Below are positions 23,400-33,818 of a stretch of 64,000 nt of DNA, one piece after another. The notes beneath the pieces were generated by a model. That model had not been told where the DNA came from. It made no database searches and saw only the letters and a program-made list of their open reading frames with translations. Every line of letters begins with the position of its first letter. Positions within the stretch are counted from its first letter, which is position 1. Source of the stretch: Nereocystis luetkeana (taxonomy: Eukaryota > Sar > Phaeophyceae > Laminariales > Laminariaceae); the NCBI GenBank assembly GCA_031213475.1, contig JARUPZ010000003.1, forward strand, positions 13,459,580 through 13,523,579, read 5' to 3'. Made by a program: the position numbers and the translations under genes.

Positions 23400-25094
23400 C
23401 GCTGGCGTTTTGAGAAGGGGCATGGGAGGGGAGGCGGGGGGGGGGCACTGTTCTCTGTAGTGGTGGCCTTCTGTAGCATGTATTTTAATACCTGGTAAAC
23501 ATTAGTGCGACTCTTCCGAGCACTGATGGTATCGCGATCAGTCATCCCAAGGGTAAGAGGGGACACTGTACCTCTTTTTCGTCAGGTGGGGCTCCATACC
23601 TCACTTAAAACGCCATCCACCATTGGAGAACCATTGCATTCGCAACCCAACCAGCTTTCTGTGAGCCATATGCGGCAGGAATGCAGCAGCACAGTGTGGC
23701 GAATTTTGAGCCCGAAAGGGGGGGGTGTTGCAGGCACCGGCAGCAGCCTCTCAAGCCGGTTCAGCTCAATGCTCGGTGCGCTATTTTTTGTGTTCGGTCG
23801 GTGCGGTGTTGGAAGACACCGGGAGGCGCTCGTGCTAGATTGCGAATGTGTTGGATATTTTTTTTGGGGTCAGTTCCTTCGTTCAGGAGCCCCCCCATCT
23901 ACTGCAAGGTAGCCCCCGTACTACAGTATGGGTGTGTTGTGAATGGAATGATAGATATGTGACGCCCGCGGAGGGTGTGGTGTAGAGCACACGTATAGTG
24001 GGCGCTTTAACTCTAACGCGGGACAGAATCAGCGGCGTGGGATATGCACGCACATAGTTGTAGGCTGTACACGAATGTTGCCTTGTGTCGTCTTGTGCGT
24101 ACACGTTTAATTTGTCTCGATGCATAGGCAAAGGCGACGTTTTGCCGGTATGTAGTGCTTGATGTATGTGCTCTAGTAGGTACTATCAAGCCGGACATCC
24201 AACCGCAGCGTGGGACGTGCGCGCATATTAAACGTAGCCTGCCAGGTACATCATTGGGATTTGTATGATTTGTATGCGCAGCACACGCTTTTCGTTGCCT
24301 GGATGCAAAGGCGGCAAGCAACGATGTTTTTAGCTCGTGGTTTAGGTGTGTGTTGTTCTGCCCTTACTCTGGCGTAGTGAGCAGCCGCGGTGGGACATGC
24401 ACACACATAGTGGTTTACGAGTTGTGTTCTGTAAGAGCTGTATACTCTTGCTTTCGGTTTGCCTGGATGCAGAGATAGCAGCGGCGTGCGTTGATATCTG
24501 CTACAGGCCCATTTGTAACTCATTAGCTCTTAGTAGTTTTTACGAAGGTGTACTTTTTACTGGCTGCACTTAAATGGGGGCGTGACGCCCGTTGAGTTCC
24601 GTTGCGTGTCTCGTGCGACAGTGTTGGGGGGGGGGCGGGGGGCTGCATTATGTGTGGGGCGTGATGCTCTTGTGGTCCGTGGTTGAAGTGCTTGCCTCGT
24701 GATACTGTGTGTGTGGGGTGTGGGGAGAGGGGGGCGTGATGCCCGCTCGATAACGTGCGCGGCGTGACGCAGATTTAGGCCGGGTGGGATCTCTTATGTA
24801 TGTTGCGGCTCTTCTTGAGCCCAGCTTCTCCTATCGGAAACAAGAAAACGCAACAGCTACTGCTTACTGTCGATGATCTAGATCGTGGTCTGCCCTCTGC
24901 CCTGTGTGTGAAATGTTGGGCAGACGGGTGCGTTTCAAACTCTTGACTCTAAGCGCCGTGACAGCAGGCGCACCGGACAAAGGAGGCGGTTAGGGGCACT
25001 CTCTATGCTGTAGGCCTGTGAGGCTTCCAAGGTGTAAACTGGGTAGTTACGTGGATACACAGCTATGGCTGTAGTTCAGCCGGCGCGATCAACG
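23400..25094. repeat. Non-coding region with ~178-bp degenerate tandem repeat
   Basis: Units containing GTGGGACATGCACACACATAG-like sequence start near 24033, 24208 and 24389. At 24570-24790 the motif GGGCGTGA(C/T)GCCC recurs between G runs. I find no exon supported by splice sites or family similarity in this 1.7 kb. Confidence 0.5.
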
Positions 25095-25330
25095 ATAGAG
25101 GTATCGCATTTCCTTTAAACAGAATGACGGGGCTGCTTAACCCGAAATCGTCGCAATGACGATCTTGTTTTGAAAAATGATTTATTTGCATACTTGAGCC
25201 ATGGGATTATTCATCGGGATGCAATTTGATTTTTGCGGAAGTCAGTTTTCCGGTGAGGTATGGAGCTCCTCAAGTGAGGAGCCTCAGAAAATTCAGGGCT
25301 CATCTCTATCGTAGAACGCCTCAGCCACTT
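25095..25330 (+). repeat. Dispersed repeat (~240 bp), copy 1
   Basis: Matches 41905-42150 over its length, including ATGCAATTTGATTTT, GAAGTCAGTTTTC, GGTGAGGTATGGAG and CTATCGTAGAACGCCTC. Boundaries are approximate. No coding or RNA-gene features are seen. In the second copy the repeat lies in the region just upstream (minus-strand sense) of the last exon of the pseudouridine synthase gene. Confidence 0.75.
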
Positions 25331-26084
25331 TTTGGAAGGCATCCCTGGCTTTATAATTTAGGAGCCCCGGGGTGAAGCAGTTGTGCAGCTCGCGAGTGAT
25401 AAAAGGTGTGCATTTTTAGTCTTGCCAAGGTTTGATGGCACAGCCCCCCTCTTCCTTTATTTTTCACTAAATAGCCCCTTGTCATAGGCTCATCGGGCCA
25501 GCAGCAGAAGAAGCGCGTTTTTTTTTTTCTTGATGGGTACAACGCAGTTCGTACACGTTTTGTGACAGCAGACAGTAGTACAGAATGGTAGTGTGACGAC
25601 GATTGTTGACTGTTGGTGGTGTGTGTGGTTCGTTTTGACCGGAAGGACACACTGGCAACGGCGAAACGTTGGCACAAAACGTGCAGGAAACAGATTGGAC
25701 GGCACAACAGCAGCTGTGTCGGGCAGCAGAGGCCTCGTGCAGACACACGCACGTCGCGACCCCGGTTGACAACACCGGTCGACCGGGGATTTCAACCATT
25801 CCGAGAAATTTCTTTGAAAAAACAATGACCAATAATAATACCAGGGTAGGAGAATTACGGGCACCAAACGCATTTAATTTTTTTCTCTCCACAAGTCGAA
25901 CCCAGCGCTCGAAGCTTGAGCCCCTGCCAGTTGGGCTTTCTCCTTCAAAAGATTATTTACGCAGTACCACTTGAAATAAAAAAGTACTTGCCATCCGACC
26001 ATACTGTACGTACAGTATTGGACCACAGGGGCGGTATATGCGCAGACTGCTGATATCTCCACAGGTAGCACCAGTGTGGCCCGT
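25331..26084. other. No gene recognised
   Basis: Mixed-composition sequence with overlapping open frames on both strands. None has a recognisable domain or splice-supported exon. It ends at a SINE 3' fragment. Confidence 0.4.
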
Positions 26085-26214
26085 TGAATATGAAGGCACG
26101 TACTAGGGAGGGGGGGGGGGGGGGGGGAATCTGTGGACTCGGCTTGTCCAGAAAGCCGCTGAGGGTACGAAGAAATTTTCCTGCGTACGAGTTGAGCTGG
26201 AAAGTACAACAAAT
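26085..26214 (+). repeat. 3' fragment of the tRNA-derived SINE-like repeat
   Basis: Similar to the distal part of the elements at 16136 and 42221 (GAAGGCACGTAC, then GGCTTGTCCAGAA and GCTGAGGGTA). It is interrupted by an 18-20 base G run (about 26110-26128) and abuts the left split repeat of the recombinase element. Confidence 0.6.
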
Positions 26215-26323
26215 GGTAGGTTTGTCCGTAGACGAGGCAACGGCCTCCGCAAACGAAGTAACGGACAAAGCAGGGTTTATTGGTAGAGATAATGTGGCAT
26301 GCCTGTATGAGGAACTGGGATAG
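26215..26323 (+). repeat. Split direct repeat A1
   Basis: A 109-bp repeat (from GGTAGGTTTGTCCGTAGACG to AACTGGGATAG) whose partner A2 is at 32768-32876. A few substitutions separate the two. Confidence 0.85.
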
Positions 26324-26350
26324 AGGGCAGACGGCGGGGCCGTTGCCCTT

Positions 26351-26710
26351 ATGTTGGAGTTGATGTCATGCTTCCCTGGTTTGCCCGACCGTGCCTCCCT
26401 TTCCTCGTATCGGTGTGGCAAGGCCGTAAGAGTGTTAAGGTATGGCCGTGCCCTTAGAGCAATCAAGGAGGTGGTGGCGAAGTCAGGTCGGAATCCCGAC
26501 GAGTTCGCCTTGCACTCGTTGCGTATAGGAGCCGCGACCACGCTCGCGGCGGGGGGAGACATAGCGGAACGAGTTATCCAGAGAGAAGGGAGGTGGAGGT
26601 CGGACGCGTACAAGGCGTACACGCGTAATATCATACCAGGTAGAAGATTCCACGAGGTGTCACGTAAGCTGGCGAGGGCAAAGGTAGCAAGGGAGAGATG
26701 TTCGATATAG
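26351..26710 (+). pseudogene. Tyrosine recombinase C-terminal domain, 3' end replaced by LTR insertion
   Basis: The frame is open from 26324. The catalytic half of a tyrosine recombinase is visible: HSLRIG (box II H-x-x-R), then GGD...GRWRSDAYKAYTR containing the GRW motif and the tyrosine nucleophile. The N-terminal core-binding domain and the first catalytic arginine region are absent, so the protein is truncated relative to the family. A copia LTR begins at 26699, so codons now end CSI-stop. Skipping the insertion and one target copy, the frame continues from AGA (26696-26698) into 32441 and stops at 32474-32476, adding eleven residues. The retrotransposon thus removed only the last residues. 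Confidence 0.7.
26634..26642. repeat. TACCAGGTA motif inside the recombinase frame
   Basis: One of 30 exact copies of TACC(A/T)GGTA. It lies in frame in the recombinase ORF (Ile-Ile-Pro-Gly-Arg), so it may be original coding sequence, not an insertion. Confidence 0.6.
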
Positions 26711-27081
26711 CTTGTGTCAACGAACAGTCTATTAATAGCAATAAGTTACAGTTACATACCTTGTGTCACGGAGGTAGAGTTACAGGGATCGTCTCGTGGT
26801 ATCACTCACGAACAGTCCCACGGGTATGTACGAGTAGGAACTATGCGAGGAGGTTTAGGTACCTGGTATTCGACTACGAACGATTGTTACTGGGCTGTGG
26901 AGAGTTGACCCACATGACCCACTCCACCTTTCCCCCTGCATTCGTCTACCCCTTTCCGGGCCGACATAATAAAGACATCTTAAACTATCTTCTACACACT
27001 GCGTGTTGCAGTGCCTCGCTCACAGCCTAGTGTGGCTGTTGGGAGCTTATCCGTCCATCGCATATCAGCGCTGATTGAACA
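26699..27081 (+). repeat. 5' LTR (383 bp)
   Basis: Begins TGTTCGATATAGC and ends GATTGAACA, matching 32066-32435. Relative to the 3' LTR it carries a TACCTGGTA at 26860-26868 where the 3' copy has only TA (32221-32222), plus a 5-bp TTAAT-type insertion near 26733. Confidence 0.95.
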
Positions 27082-27117
27082 CGTTAACGACTTATTGTTC
27101 GAGCAAGCAGCCTGATC

Positions 27118-28543
27118 ATGCCGAGTGGAACCCCAGTGGACGGGTCGTCCGAGATGGACGACCTGACCAGTCTCTTGAGGCAGCTGGCGGCGGACAGGAG
27201 AGGAGACCAAGATCGACGCGAGAGCGACCGAGAGCTGCGACGTCAAGACGATGAGCGACTGAAGACGCAGATTTTCGAGGAGATGGATCGCGGAACTGCT
27301 GCGGTTAGTGAGGGTGCGCCTGGTGTTACTGGTGAGCGGGTCGGAACCGCTACCAGTGCAGGGGAAGTAACGGGAGTCAGCTCCAGTGGGAGTTAGCCAG
27401 GTCTTGGCGCGGCAATAGGCCTGCCAAGGAGTGGTGCGAGTAGCAGCGTAGATGGTCATAAGGCTGAAGTCGGTTCTCGCGAATTTGGGAGTTTGAAGCA
27501 GTCGGCTCCTAAATTCAGTTGAAAGTCGGAAGATTTTCCATTGCGGAAGGAGCACTTCGAGGTGTTTACTTCCATGGCTGGGTGCATGTCGGCGTTCCTC
27601 GTAGATCATGATATGATGATAGGCGACGTGACGAAGAACACTCAATGTTTTCTCTCGCAGGGTTCAGAGAGGGACATGTTAAGACAGCTAGAGTAGCTTG
27701 GACTTGACTGACTGAGAGCGTTGTGAACCGTGTTCTGCTTGGTAGATTGTTCGGTACAAAATCACCTAGTGCTGGCTGGACAATGTTGTGTGATTGGCTC
27801 ATGCCCGAAGACCATGGCTGAACAGGTCAAGTGGTCGGTAGCGTTCGACTCCGCAAAAATGAAGAAGGGAGAAGAGCCCATGAAGTACTTTTGGTCGGAT
27901 AGACAAGATTGTAGGAGTGCTCGCGTCGCTAGGTGTGGTCAAGTCGGTAGAAGACGCCAACCGCAAGATCATCAGGACCCTCACATCAAACTACGAAATA
28001 GAGGGACGTACTATCTTGTACCGTGAGGATGTCACTCGAGCGGAGGTCGAGAGCATCATCCGACAGCGGTACTTGCGCCTTCCCGCGCCGAAGGGTAAGG
28101 ACGTGGGTCAGGCTCTATTTTCGAATGAAGCTGCTCGAGGTGGTCGCGCAGGTAGGGGCAGGCATAGAAGTAACGGTAAGCAGAGAGGTGGAAGTGACAC
28201 CGCAAGTAAGAACAGTCAGGGTAGCAGTAGCAGTAACCCCCAAGCCCCCACACATAACCCCCCCTCAGCGTTCGACAAAGTGAAAGGAAAACGCATTCGT
28301 GGCTTGGAACCCGGGCACACCTGGTCCCAGTGCAAGGCTCGCATCCCCCCTGTACCAGAACAGACATCAGGCGGAGGTGCGCAAGGCCAGAACAACGGCG
28401 GTGATACTGTGTGTTGTCTTGCGAAGTGCATGCTTGGTACTAGCGATGACTCGTGTAATAATGAGGAACGTAGTGATTGCATACGTGAGAAGTGGATAGC
28501 GGACAGTGAGTGGTGCATCCTTTCACATGACCCATTCAGCTGA
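27118..28543 (+). pseudogene. copia gag, frameshifted
   Basis: Starts ATG at 27118 with a charged, coiled-coil-like N-terminus (MDDLTSLLRQLAADRRGDQD) but stops at 27394. Later gag-like pieces are in other frames: 27799-27907 (SVAFDSAKMKKGEEPMKYF) and 27917-28543 (LGVVKSVEDANRKIIRTL...). The zinc-knuckle region near 28300 keeps GHTWSQCK but lacks the first two cysteines. At least two frameshifts or stops separate the pieces. Confidence 0.75.
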
Positions 28544-28700
28544 CCTTTTGAGCGATGTAAGACTGTGCGAAGACAAGGTTATCATAGGTGACAACCATCT
28601 GATCGACGTGGTAGGGTACGATACGCTGACTGCTGTGTTCCCAGGAGATCTGACTGCCAAGCTGTTGGATGTGGCCTACGTGCTCGGAAATCGCATTTAA
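28495..28700 (+). pseudogene. copia aspartic protease, frameshifted at the active site
   Basis: A copia-type protease starts with a W-x-x-D-S-G-A-S-x-H-M-T motif. Here WIADS is in one frame and SGASFHMT in another. A 4-base GAGT insertion (about 28506-28509) lies between them. The rest (DNHLIDVVGYDTL...LLDVAYVLGNRI) is intact. Confidence 0.8.
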
Positions 28701-29733
28701 CTTGTTTTCGCTGATGGCTGCGCACAAGCAGAGAGTAACATTTACGACTGAGGAGGAAGACTTGTGCATTTCTCTTTTCAATGGGAGGTTGAGGTTTAAA
28801 GGTGATGGATCCAGTTTCTCCGGATTCGCGTACAGGATAGAGCCAGACGACGGCTATGTGCCGTTCCCCCTTGAAACCCCCAACCCTTCCGAGACTTGTG
28901 TTGAATATGGTTGCGATTTTCCCCTTGCTTTTCCCGTGCTTGCACCCGGTAGTACCGCGTCTGCTGAGACTAGTGTAGACATCGACGTTTTTCACTGCGT
29001 GCAAGGTCACTCGGATGAACTACTCTCGCGAGAGACCGCGAAATCACTCGGTCTAGAACTGGTACGAAAACTTGAGCCCTATACGGGATGCTCTATGGCG
29101 AAAGGCTACCGCAAGCCCATCCCTAACAGCACTAAAACACGCGCGACAGAGAAGTTGAGGAGATTTTTTGTTGACCTCAGCGGACCGAAGAGAACACCTT
29201 CCCCGACGGGTGCGCGGTATGTCATGCTTGTGAAGGATGACTACTCTCGCCACGCGTGGGTGTATTTTCTGAAGCATAAATCGGATTCAGGAGACGCATT
29301 TAGGAAGTTTTTGGCTGACGCGCGCGCCGACGGAGTACCCTCGAAAGCTAAGATAGTAAGGTCTGATAACAGGGGGGAGTTTTTCGGTGGTGAGTTTGGA
29401 GCGGTGTGGAAACAGTATTGCATCAAGCAGGAATTCACCAATGCCGATAGCCCTAAGCAGAACGGTGTAGTAGAGAGAGCGCTAGGTATCATCCAGAACG
29501 CGGGACTCGCCGCGTGCATCCAAGCGCCCATCATATTTCCTCACATTCAAATGCCGCCGACTAAATCCCTGTGGGCGGAAGCGGTGCACTGGGCTTGTGA
29601 CGCCCTGAACCACACTGCGACCACTGCAAACCCCGGGAACCGGTCGCCGCACGAAATGTGGTACGGAACTGCTGCACCTGCTTCACCGCACCCGTTCCTT
29701 CGCCCAGCGTTCTGTCGCTGGAAGCGCCTGTAG
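28669..29733 (+). CDS. copia integrase fragment (354 codons)
   Basis: Contains an HCVQGHSDELL...C gag-pre-integrase segment (one cysteine pair incomplete), then the DDE core: FVDLSGP (first Asp), VRSDNRGEF (second Asp) and, 35 residues on, NGVVERA (Glu). The core reads without interruption, but the frame stops at 29731-29733 before the C-terminal GKGY-like region. Continuing element sequence to 30470 is low complexity and acidic. Confidence 0.88.
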   Translation: MWPTCSEIAFNLFSLMAAHKQRVTFTTEEEDLCISLFNGRLRFKGDGSSFSGFAYRIEPDDGYVPFPLETPNPSETCVEYGCDFPLAFPVLAPGSTASAETSVDIDVFHCVQGHSDELLSRETAKSLGLELVRKLEPYTGCSMAKGYRKPIPNSTKTRATEKLRRFFVDLSGPKRTPSPTGARYVMLVKDDYSRHAWVYFLKHKSDSGDAFRKFLADARADGVPSKAKIVRSDNRGEFFGGEFGAVWKQYCIKQEFTNADSPKQNGVVERALGIIQNAGLAACIQAPIIFPHIQMPPTKSLWAEAVHWACDALNHTATTANPGNRSPHEMWYGTAAPASPHPFLRPAFCRWKRL

Positions 29734-29799
29734 AAGTCGCACCCCCGGGCCGAAAGCTGCTTTTACCTCGGGCCGGGCATCGACCACCCAAGTGACTCT

Positions 29800-30504
29800 T
29801 TGCGGATGCTCACGCGGGCGAACAAGGTGGTGGAAACAAGGGACGTGACCTGGGAGGCAACGCTTAGTGCAGGAGCGCCGTCACCCCCGCTGCCGAAGAT
29901 GCCGGAGCAGGGAGGGACCGTGGACCTAGAAGAAGCGCCTGAGCCGGAAGGGACGGATGACTATGAATCCGCCCCGACGACTCCACTGCCGGTGTTGGGG
30001 AGGGGAATTCCTCACCAACTCCGTGCGGTGTCTCCGATGACGCAAGCTGGCGGCGATTTGCAAGCCGAAAGTGAGGAGCTGAACGATTCATCAACGGTCA
30101 GCAGCGAACCGCCCGAAAGCGACACTTCTTCTCGAGATGACGACGATGCGTCCTCCTCTGACGATGGAGCTCCGACCCCGACTGCTATCCCGACTGCTGC
30201 GCGCCAACTTGGAGCGCACATGTCAGGACCGGGCGATGATGAAGAGATTCGGGAGGGAAGAACGAGAGCGCAGACCAGAGCGCTCAACCGGGAAGCGGCG
30301 ACGGGGCTGATCCGTACGATCGGACCCTGTGAGGGAGGCCGCATATTCCATGCGCTACTGGCGGCGCAAGACACAGGCGGTGAACCTACTCTGTTGCCGG
30401 ATTGCCTCCTCAAGGAGACGGAACCGGAACCGACGTCTTACTCCGCGGCGCGTTCATCAAATCCACTCTGGCGTTTGGGTGGAGGCTATGCAAGCGGAAT
30501 TTGA
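29800..30504 (+). pseudogene. copia integrase-RT linker region
   Basis: A 234-codon frame rich in Ser, Asp, Glu and Pro, typical of the variable linker between integrase and reverse transcriptase in copia elements. No domain is recognised. It overlaps the start of the reverse transcriptase frame. Confidence 0.5.
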
Positions 30505-31400
30505 TGGACTAGAGGCCGCTGACACTTTCACTGAGATTTCCGAAGTTCCGGCGGGTAGCAATATTGTGGAATCAAAGTGGCTCTTGAAGTGGAAGGGCGA
30601 CGAGCATGGCATGATCGATAGAGCTAAGGCGAGATTGGTAGCTAAGGGCTATAGTCAGGTAGAGGGAGTTGACTACTTTGATACGTTTGCCCCTACTGCA
30701 TCAACCACGTCTAACCGCATCGTAGCCGCAATGGCATGCAAACTTGACTGGGACTTGAGGCACTTGGACGTTGACCAGGCCTTTACTCAGTCAGAGTTGG
30801 ATACCGAATTTTTTTCTCAAGATTGCCCCCTGGGTGTGGGCGGTTATCGGGCAAGGTGGTCCGACTCAACAAAGCTCTTTATGGGCTGACGCAGAGTGGT
30901 CGCTCGTGGCATATAGGCTTCTGTCGTCAACCTCGGTTGAGTGTGGTTTTGAGCGGTGCTTGGTAGACCCGCGCGTCTTTCGGCTGATGGTGAATGACGA
31001 GGTTGCAGCGATGCTGGGGGTTCACGTGGACGACATCAAGATCGCAGCCACCAAGGAAATCACGAATTCAGTAGAGGTGGATCTGAACAAGAAATTCCCT
31101 AGGAAACATCTTGGCGAGGTTACGTGGTACATGGGTAGGGAGTACAAGAGAGATCGTGAGAAGAGGACCTTGGAGATTTCGCAGACTCAGTCTATTCGAA
31201 ATGCTGTCGAACGTTTCGGAATCACGAAAACCAGCCCCATCCCCGCATCTCCGTCATTGGACCTCAGGCACGTGAGTGGTGAGGACCCTGCGGTGGACGC
31301 GAGATACCGCGAAATGGTGGGGAGTCTGATGTGGATTGCGAATCGGACGAGGCCGGACATCGCCAACGCAGTACGGGGCGGTTGCGAGGTTTTCACATGA
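30470..31400 (+). pseudogene. copia reverse transcriptase, frameshifted
   Basis: First part (frame of 30329-30889): WVEAMQAEFDGLE, VESKWLLKWK, RAKARLVAKGYSQVEGVDY, DTFAPTAS, DVDQAFTQSEL. A frameshift near 30850 moves the rest to the frame of 30771-31400: catalytic HVDDIKIAA, WYMGREY, RYREMVGSLMWIANRTRPDI. The usual YVDD-type motif is present as HVDD. A second frame change follows at about 31385. Confidence 0.85.
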
Positions 31401-31997
31401 CCCTAAGGAGGTACGTGTCAAGGCGGCTAGGAAGATAATCGAGTACCTGAGCGCAACGGCTCTCTTGGGTCTGACGTTCAGGGAGGACAGTAAACTAGAG
31501 GAAGTACAGTTGGAATATGACTTGGAGACGTACGTGAACGCGGACTATGCCCACAAGGCCGACGATAGGCGTTCGGTCTCTGGCGTGGCTGTCTGTAGCG
31601 GGGGTACACTTGTGTCGTGGTTTTCTAGGACGCAGAAGTGCGTCACCCTGTCAACTACTACTGAGGCGGAGTACGTACGTAGCCATGGCCGATGGGGTGA
31701 AGGAAGCCCTTTACGTGAGAGGAGTGTCGGTTTTTCTGATGCCCAGTCTGGGGTCGCCGAGTATTGGAGTGTTTGAAGACAACAAAGGGGCGACAGACCT
31801 TGGACAAAAACCTATTGAGCTCATCCAACAGTAAGCACATCGATGTACGGTACCATTTTCTGCGCGAGTTGGTGGGGACGGGAGACTTGTCGGTTAAGTA
31901 TCTCCGGACGGACGACCAGCATGCGGACATTCTCACGAAGGCTATTGGCAAAGAGGGTTTTGAGAAACACCGCGATTTTCTGCTAGGAATACAGTAA
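31336..31997 (+). pseudogene. copia RNase H, frameshifted
   Basis: YVNADYAHKADDRRSVSG, LVSWFSRTQKCVTLSTTTEA and EYV form the core in one frame. The C-terminal third (FEDNKGA, then SSNSKHIDVRYHFLRE, RTDDQHADILTKA) lies in others, ending with a stop at 31995-31997, 68 bp before the 3' LTR. Confidence 0.85.
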
Positions 31998-32065
31998 TTT
32001 GTTGTTTGTGGATGGTGTTTGTTTGTGCTATCGAGGCTTGTTAGTTGATCCAGCGCCAGGGAGGG

Positions 32066-32435
32066 GGTTCGATATAGCTTGTCTCAACGAACAGCCTAGC
32101 AATAAGTTACGGTTGCCTACGTTGTGTCACGGAGGTAAAGTTACAGGGATCGTCTCGTGGTATCACTCACGAGCAGTCCCACGGGTATGTACGAGTAGGC
32201 ACTATGCGAGGAGGTTTAGGTATTCGACTACGAGCGGTTGTTACTGGGCTGTGGAGAGTTGACCCACATGACCCACTCCACCTTTCCCCGTACATTCGTC
32301 TACCCCTTTCCGGGCCGACATAATGAAGATATCTTAAACTATCTTCTACTCACTGCGTGTTGCAGCGCCTCGCTCACAGCCTAGTGTGGCTGTTGGGAGC
32401 TTATCCATCCATCGCATATCAGCGCTAATTGAACA
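32066..32435 (+). repeat. 3' LTR (370 bp)
   Basis: Matches the 5' LTR. The first base is mutated (GG instead of TG) and the end AATTGAACA is intact. It lacks the CCTGGTA insertion present at 26862-26868 in the 5' LTR. Confidence 0.95.
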
Positions 32436-32521
32436 AGAGACAGCCGGGGGCAGGAACGGCGTGGGGTAAGAAGTAACTATTAATAGGAGTACGGCAAACA
32501 CTAGCCTCACATCACCTCGGT

Positions 32522-32767
32522 ATTGGAGGAGTCGAATGGTACCGTACCATTCGGAGGCTTGGTCATCCGAGACAACTGTAGGCCGTACTAGTTAGGAACC
32601 CGGCCGGTATAATGGGAGTGAGAGAGAGACGTAGAATTAGGGTGGTCGAGATATCCAGGGTATTGCAGGAAGCTGCGATACAGGTATCTGGCCGAGGGGA
32701 GGAACCTCTCCCTCCCACGACTCAGGAAACGATAATGATAATGCAATTCGAAAGATATACAATAAAG
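32522..32767 (+). repeat. Split direct repeat B1
   Basis: 246 bp, nearly identical to 33168-33413. It includes the palindrome GAATGGTACCGTACCATTC and ends ATACAATAAAG immediately before A2, so the B1-A2 boundary mimics a circle junction. Confidence 0.88.
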
Positions 32768-32876
32768 GGTAGGTTTGTCCGTAGACGAGGCAACGGCCCC
32801 CGCAAACGAAGTAACGGACAAAGCACGGTTTATTGGTAAAGAGAATGTGGCCTGCCTGTGTCGGGAACTGGGATAG
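32768..32876 (+). repeat. Split direct repeat A2
   Basis: The 109-bp partner of A1 at 26215-26323. It directly follows B1. Confidence 0.88.
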
Positions 32877-33167
32877 AACAAGTTTGGTTGGACGAGAAGA
32901 CCGCGCACGCAGCCCTTCCAAGCAGAGCACCGAGCGTAGGTCAGGATCCCCACGCCGGGCCCGAGCAAGCACGAGGTCCTGTGACGAGAACGGGCAGACG
33001 TGAGGTAATCGCTGGTTTGTGGATCCAAGCCAGGAATTTGTGCCTTATTTTCCGCGGCCCCACCCCCCCATATTTTTTCTTTCGAACGGGGGGGGGGGGG
33101 GGGGGCACGAGTAGCCGGGGGTACGGAGGAAATGTCTTTCCTTCCGTTAGGGTTTACTGTAAGTTAG

Positions 33168-33413
33168 ATTGGAGGAGTCGAATGGTACCGTACCATTCGG
33201 AGGCTTGGTCATCCGAGACAACTGTAGGTCGTACTAGTTAGGAACCCGGCCGGTATAATAGGAGGGAGAGAGATACGTAGAATTAGGGTGGTCGAGATAT
33301 CCAGGGTATTGCAGGAAGCCGCGATACATGTATCTGGCCGAGGGGAGGAACCTCTCCCTCCCACGACTCAGGAAACGATAATGATAAGGCAATTCGAAAG
33401 ATATACAATAAAG
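33168..33413 (+). repeat. Split direct repeat B2, right end of the recombinase element
   Basis: 246 bp, the same length as B1. Sequence similarity stops exactly after ATACAATAAAG, marking the element's right end. The 290 bp between A2 and B2 contains a G run (about 33090-33107). Confidence 0.88.
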
Positions 33414-33575
33414 TGATGATGATTTTACAAGAAAACAAAACTACTATTAGTAGCTAGTCTGGCTAGACCCAGCCGCAACAACAAACTGGATTTTCTCGGC
33501 GCGGTCCAATACACTGGGTAACAACTATCAAAACAAACCACTTTTCAAGAGGGCCCCAAAACAAGAGAGGATTAA

Positions 33576-33664
33576 CCCCTTCAGGACCGCAGTCCCGTTT
33601 TGGGGACAAAGCAGTCTAATTCTAGGTAGTTTGTCTCCAAAACGGGACCGCGGTTCTAAAAGGG
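33576..33664. mobile_element. TTAA-flanked hairpin MITE, intact copy
   Basis: An 89-bp hairpin with TTAA at 33572-33575 and 33665-33668 and the family arms GCAGTCCCGTTTTGGGGAC. Confidence 0.88.
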
Positions 33665-33818
33665 TTAACAGTTGGGCATCCACACCTCACCACCTCACCG
33701 CACACGGGGCATTTTGCCCTCGAAGGGATACCCTGCCGCTTACTATATGCCATCATCAGATGACTGATGGTGTGGGTCGGTATGCGGTCGTTGTCTTTGT
33801 TGTGCTATGTACACACTC

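Larger units (their letters stand above)
26699..32435 (+). mobile_element. Ty1/copia LTR retrotransposon, degenerate, with 5-bp target duplication
   Basis: 5' LTR 26699-27081, 3' LTR 32066-32435, flanked by AGAGA (26694-26698 and 32436-32440). Domain order on the plus strand is gag, protease, integrase, reverse transcriptase, RNase H, which is the Ty1/copia order. A purine tract (GGGAGGGGG) precedes the 3' LTR. Frames are broken at several points, so this copy cannot make a full polyprotein. About 20 substitutions and two indels distinguish the LTRs, so the insertion is not recent. It sits near the 3' end of the recombinase ORF. Confidence 0.95.
26215..33413 (+). mobile_element. Tyrosine-recombinase element with split direct repeats (Ngaro/PAT-DIRS-like), interrupted by a copia element
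   Basis: Order: A1 (26215-26323, 109 bp), recombinase ORF, B1 (32522-32767, 246 bp), A2 (32768-32876, 109 bp), B2 (33168-33413, 246 bp). A1 and A2, and B1 and B2, are the same length and nearly identical, and B1 runs straight into A2. This A1-B1A2-B2 order is the split-direct-repeat arrangement of Ngaro and PAT-type DIRS retrotransposons, which replicate through a circle. Without the nested 5.74-kb insertion and its extra target copy the element would be about 1.46 kb. That is too short for reverse transcriptase and RNase H, so it is an internally deleted, non-autonomous derivative. Confidence 0.72.
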
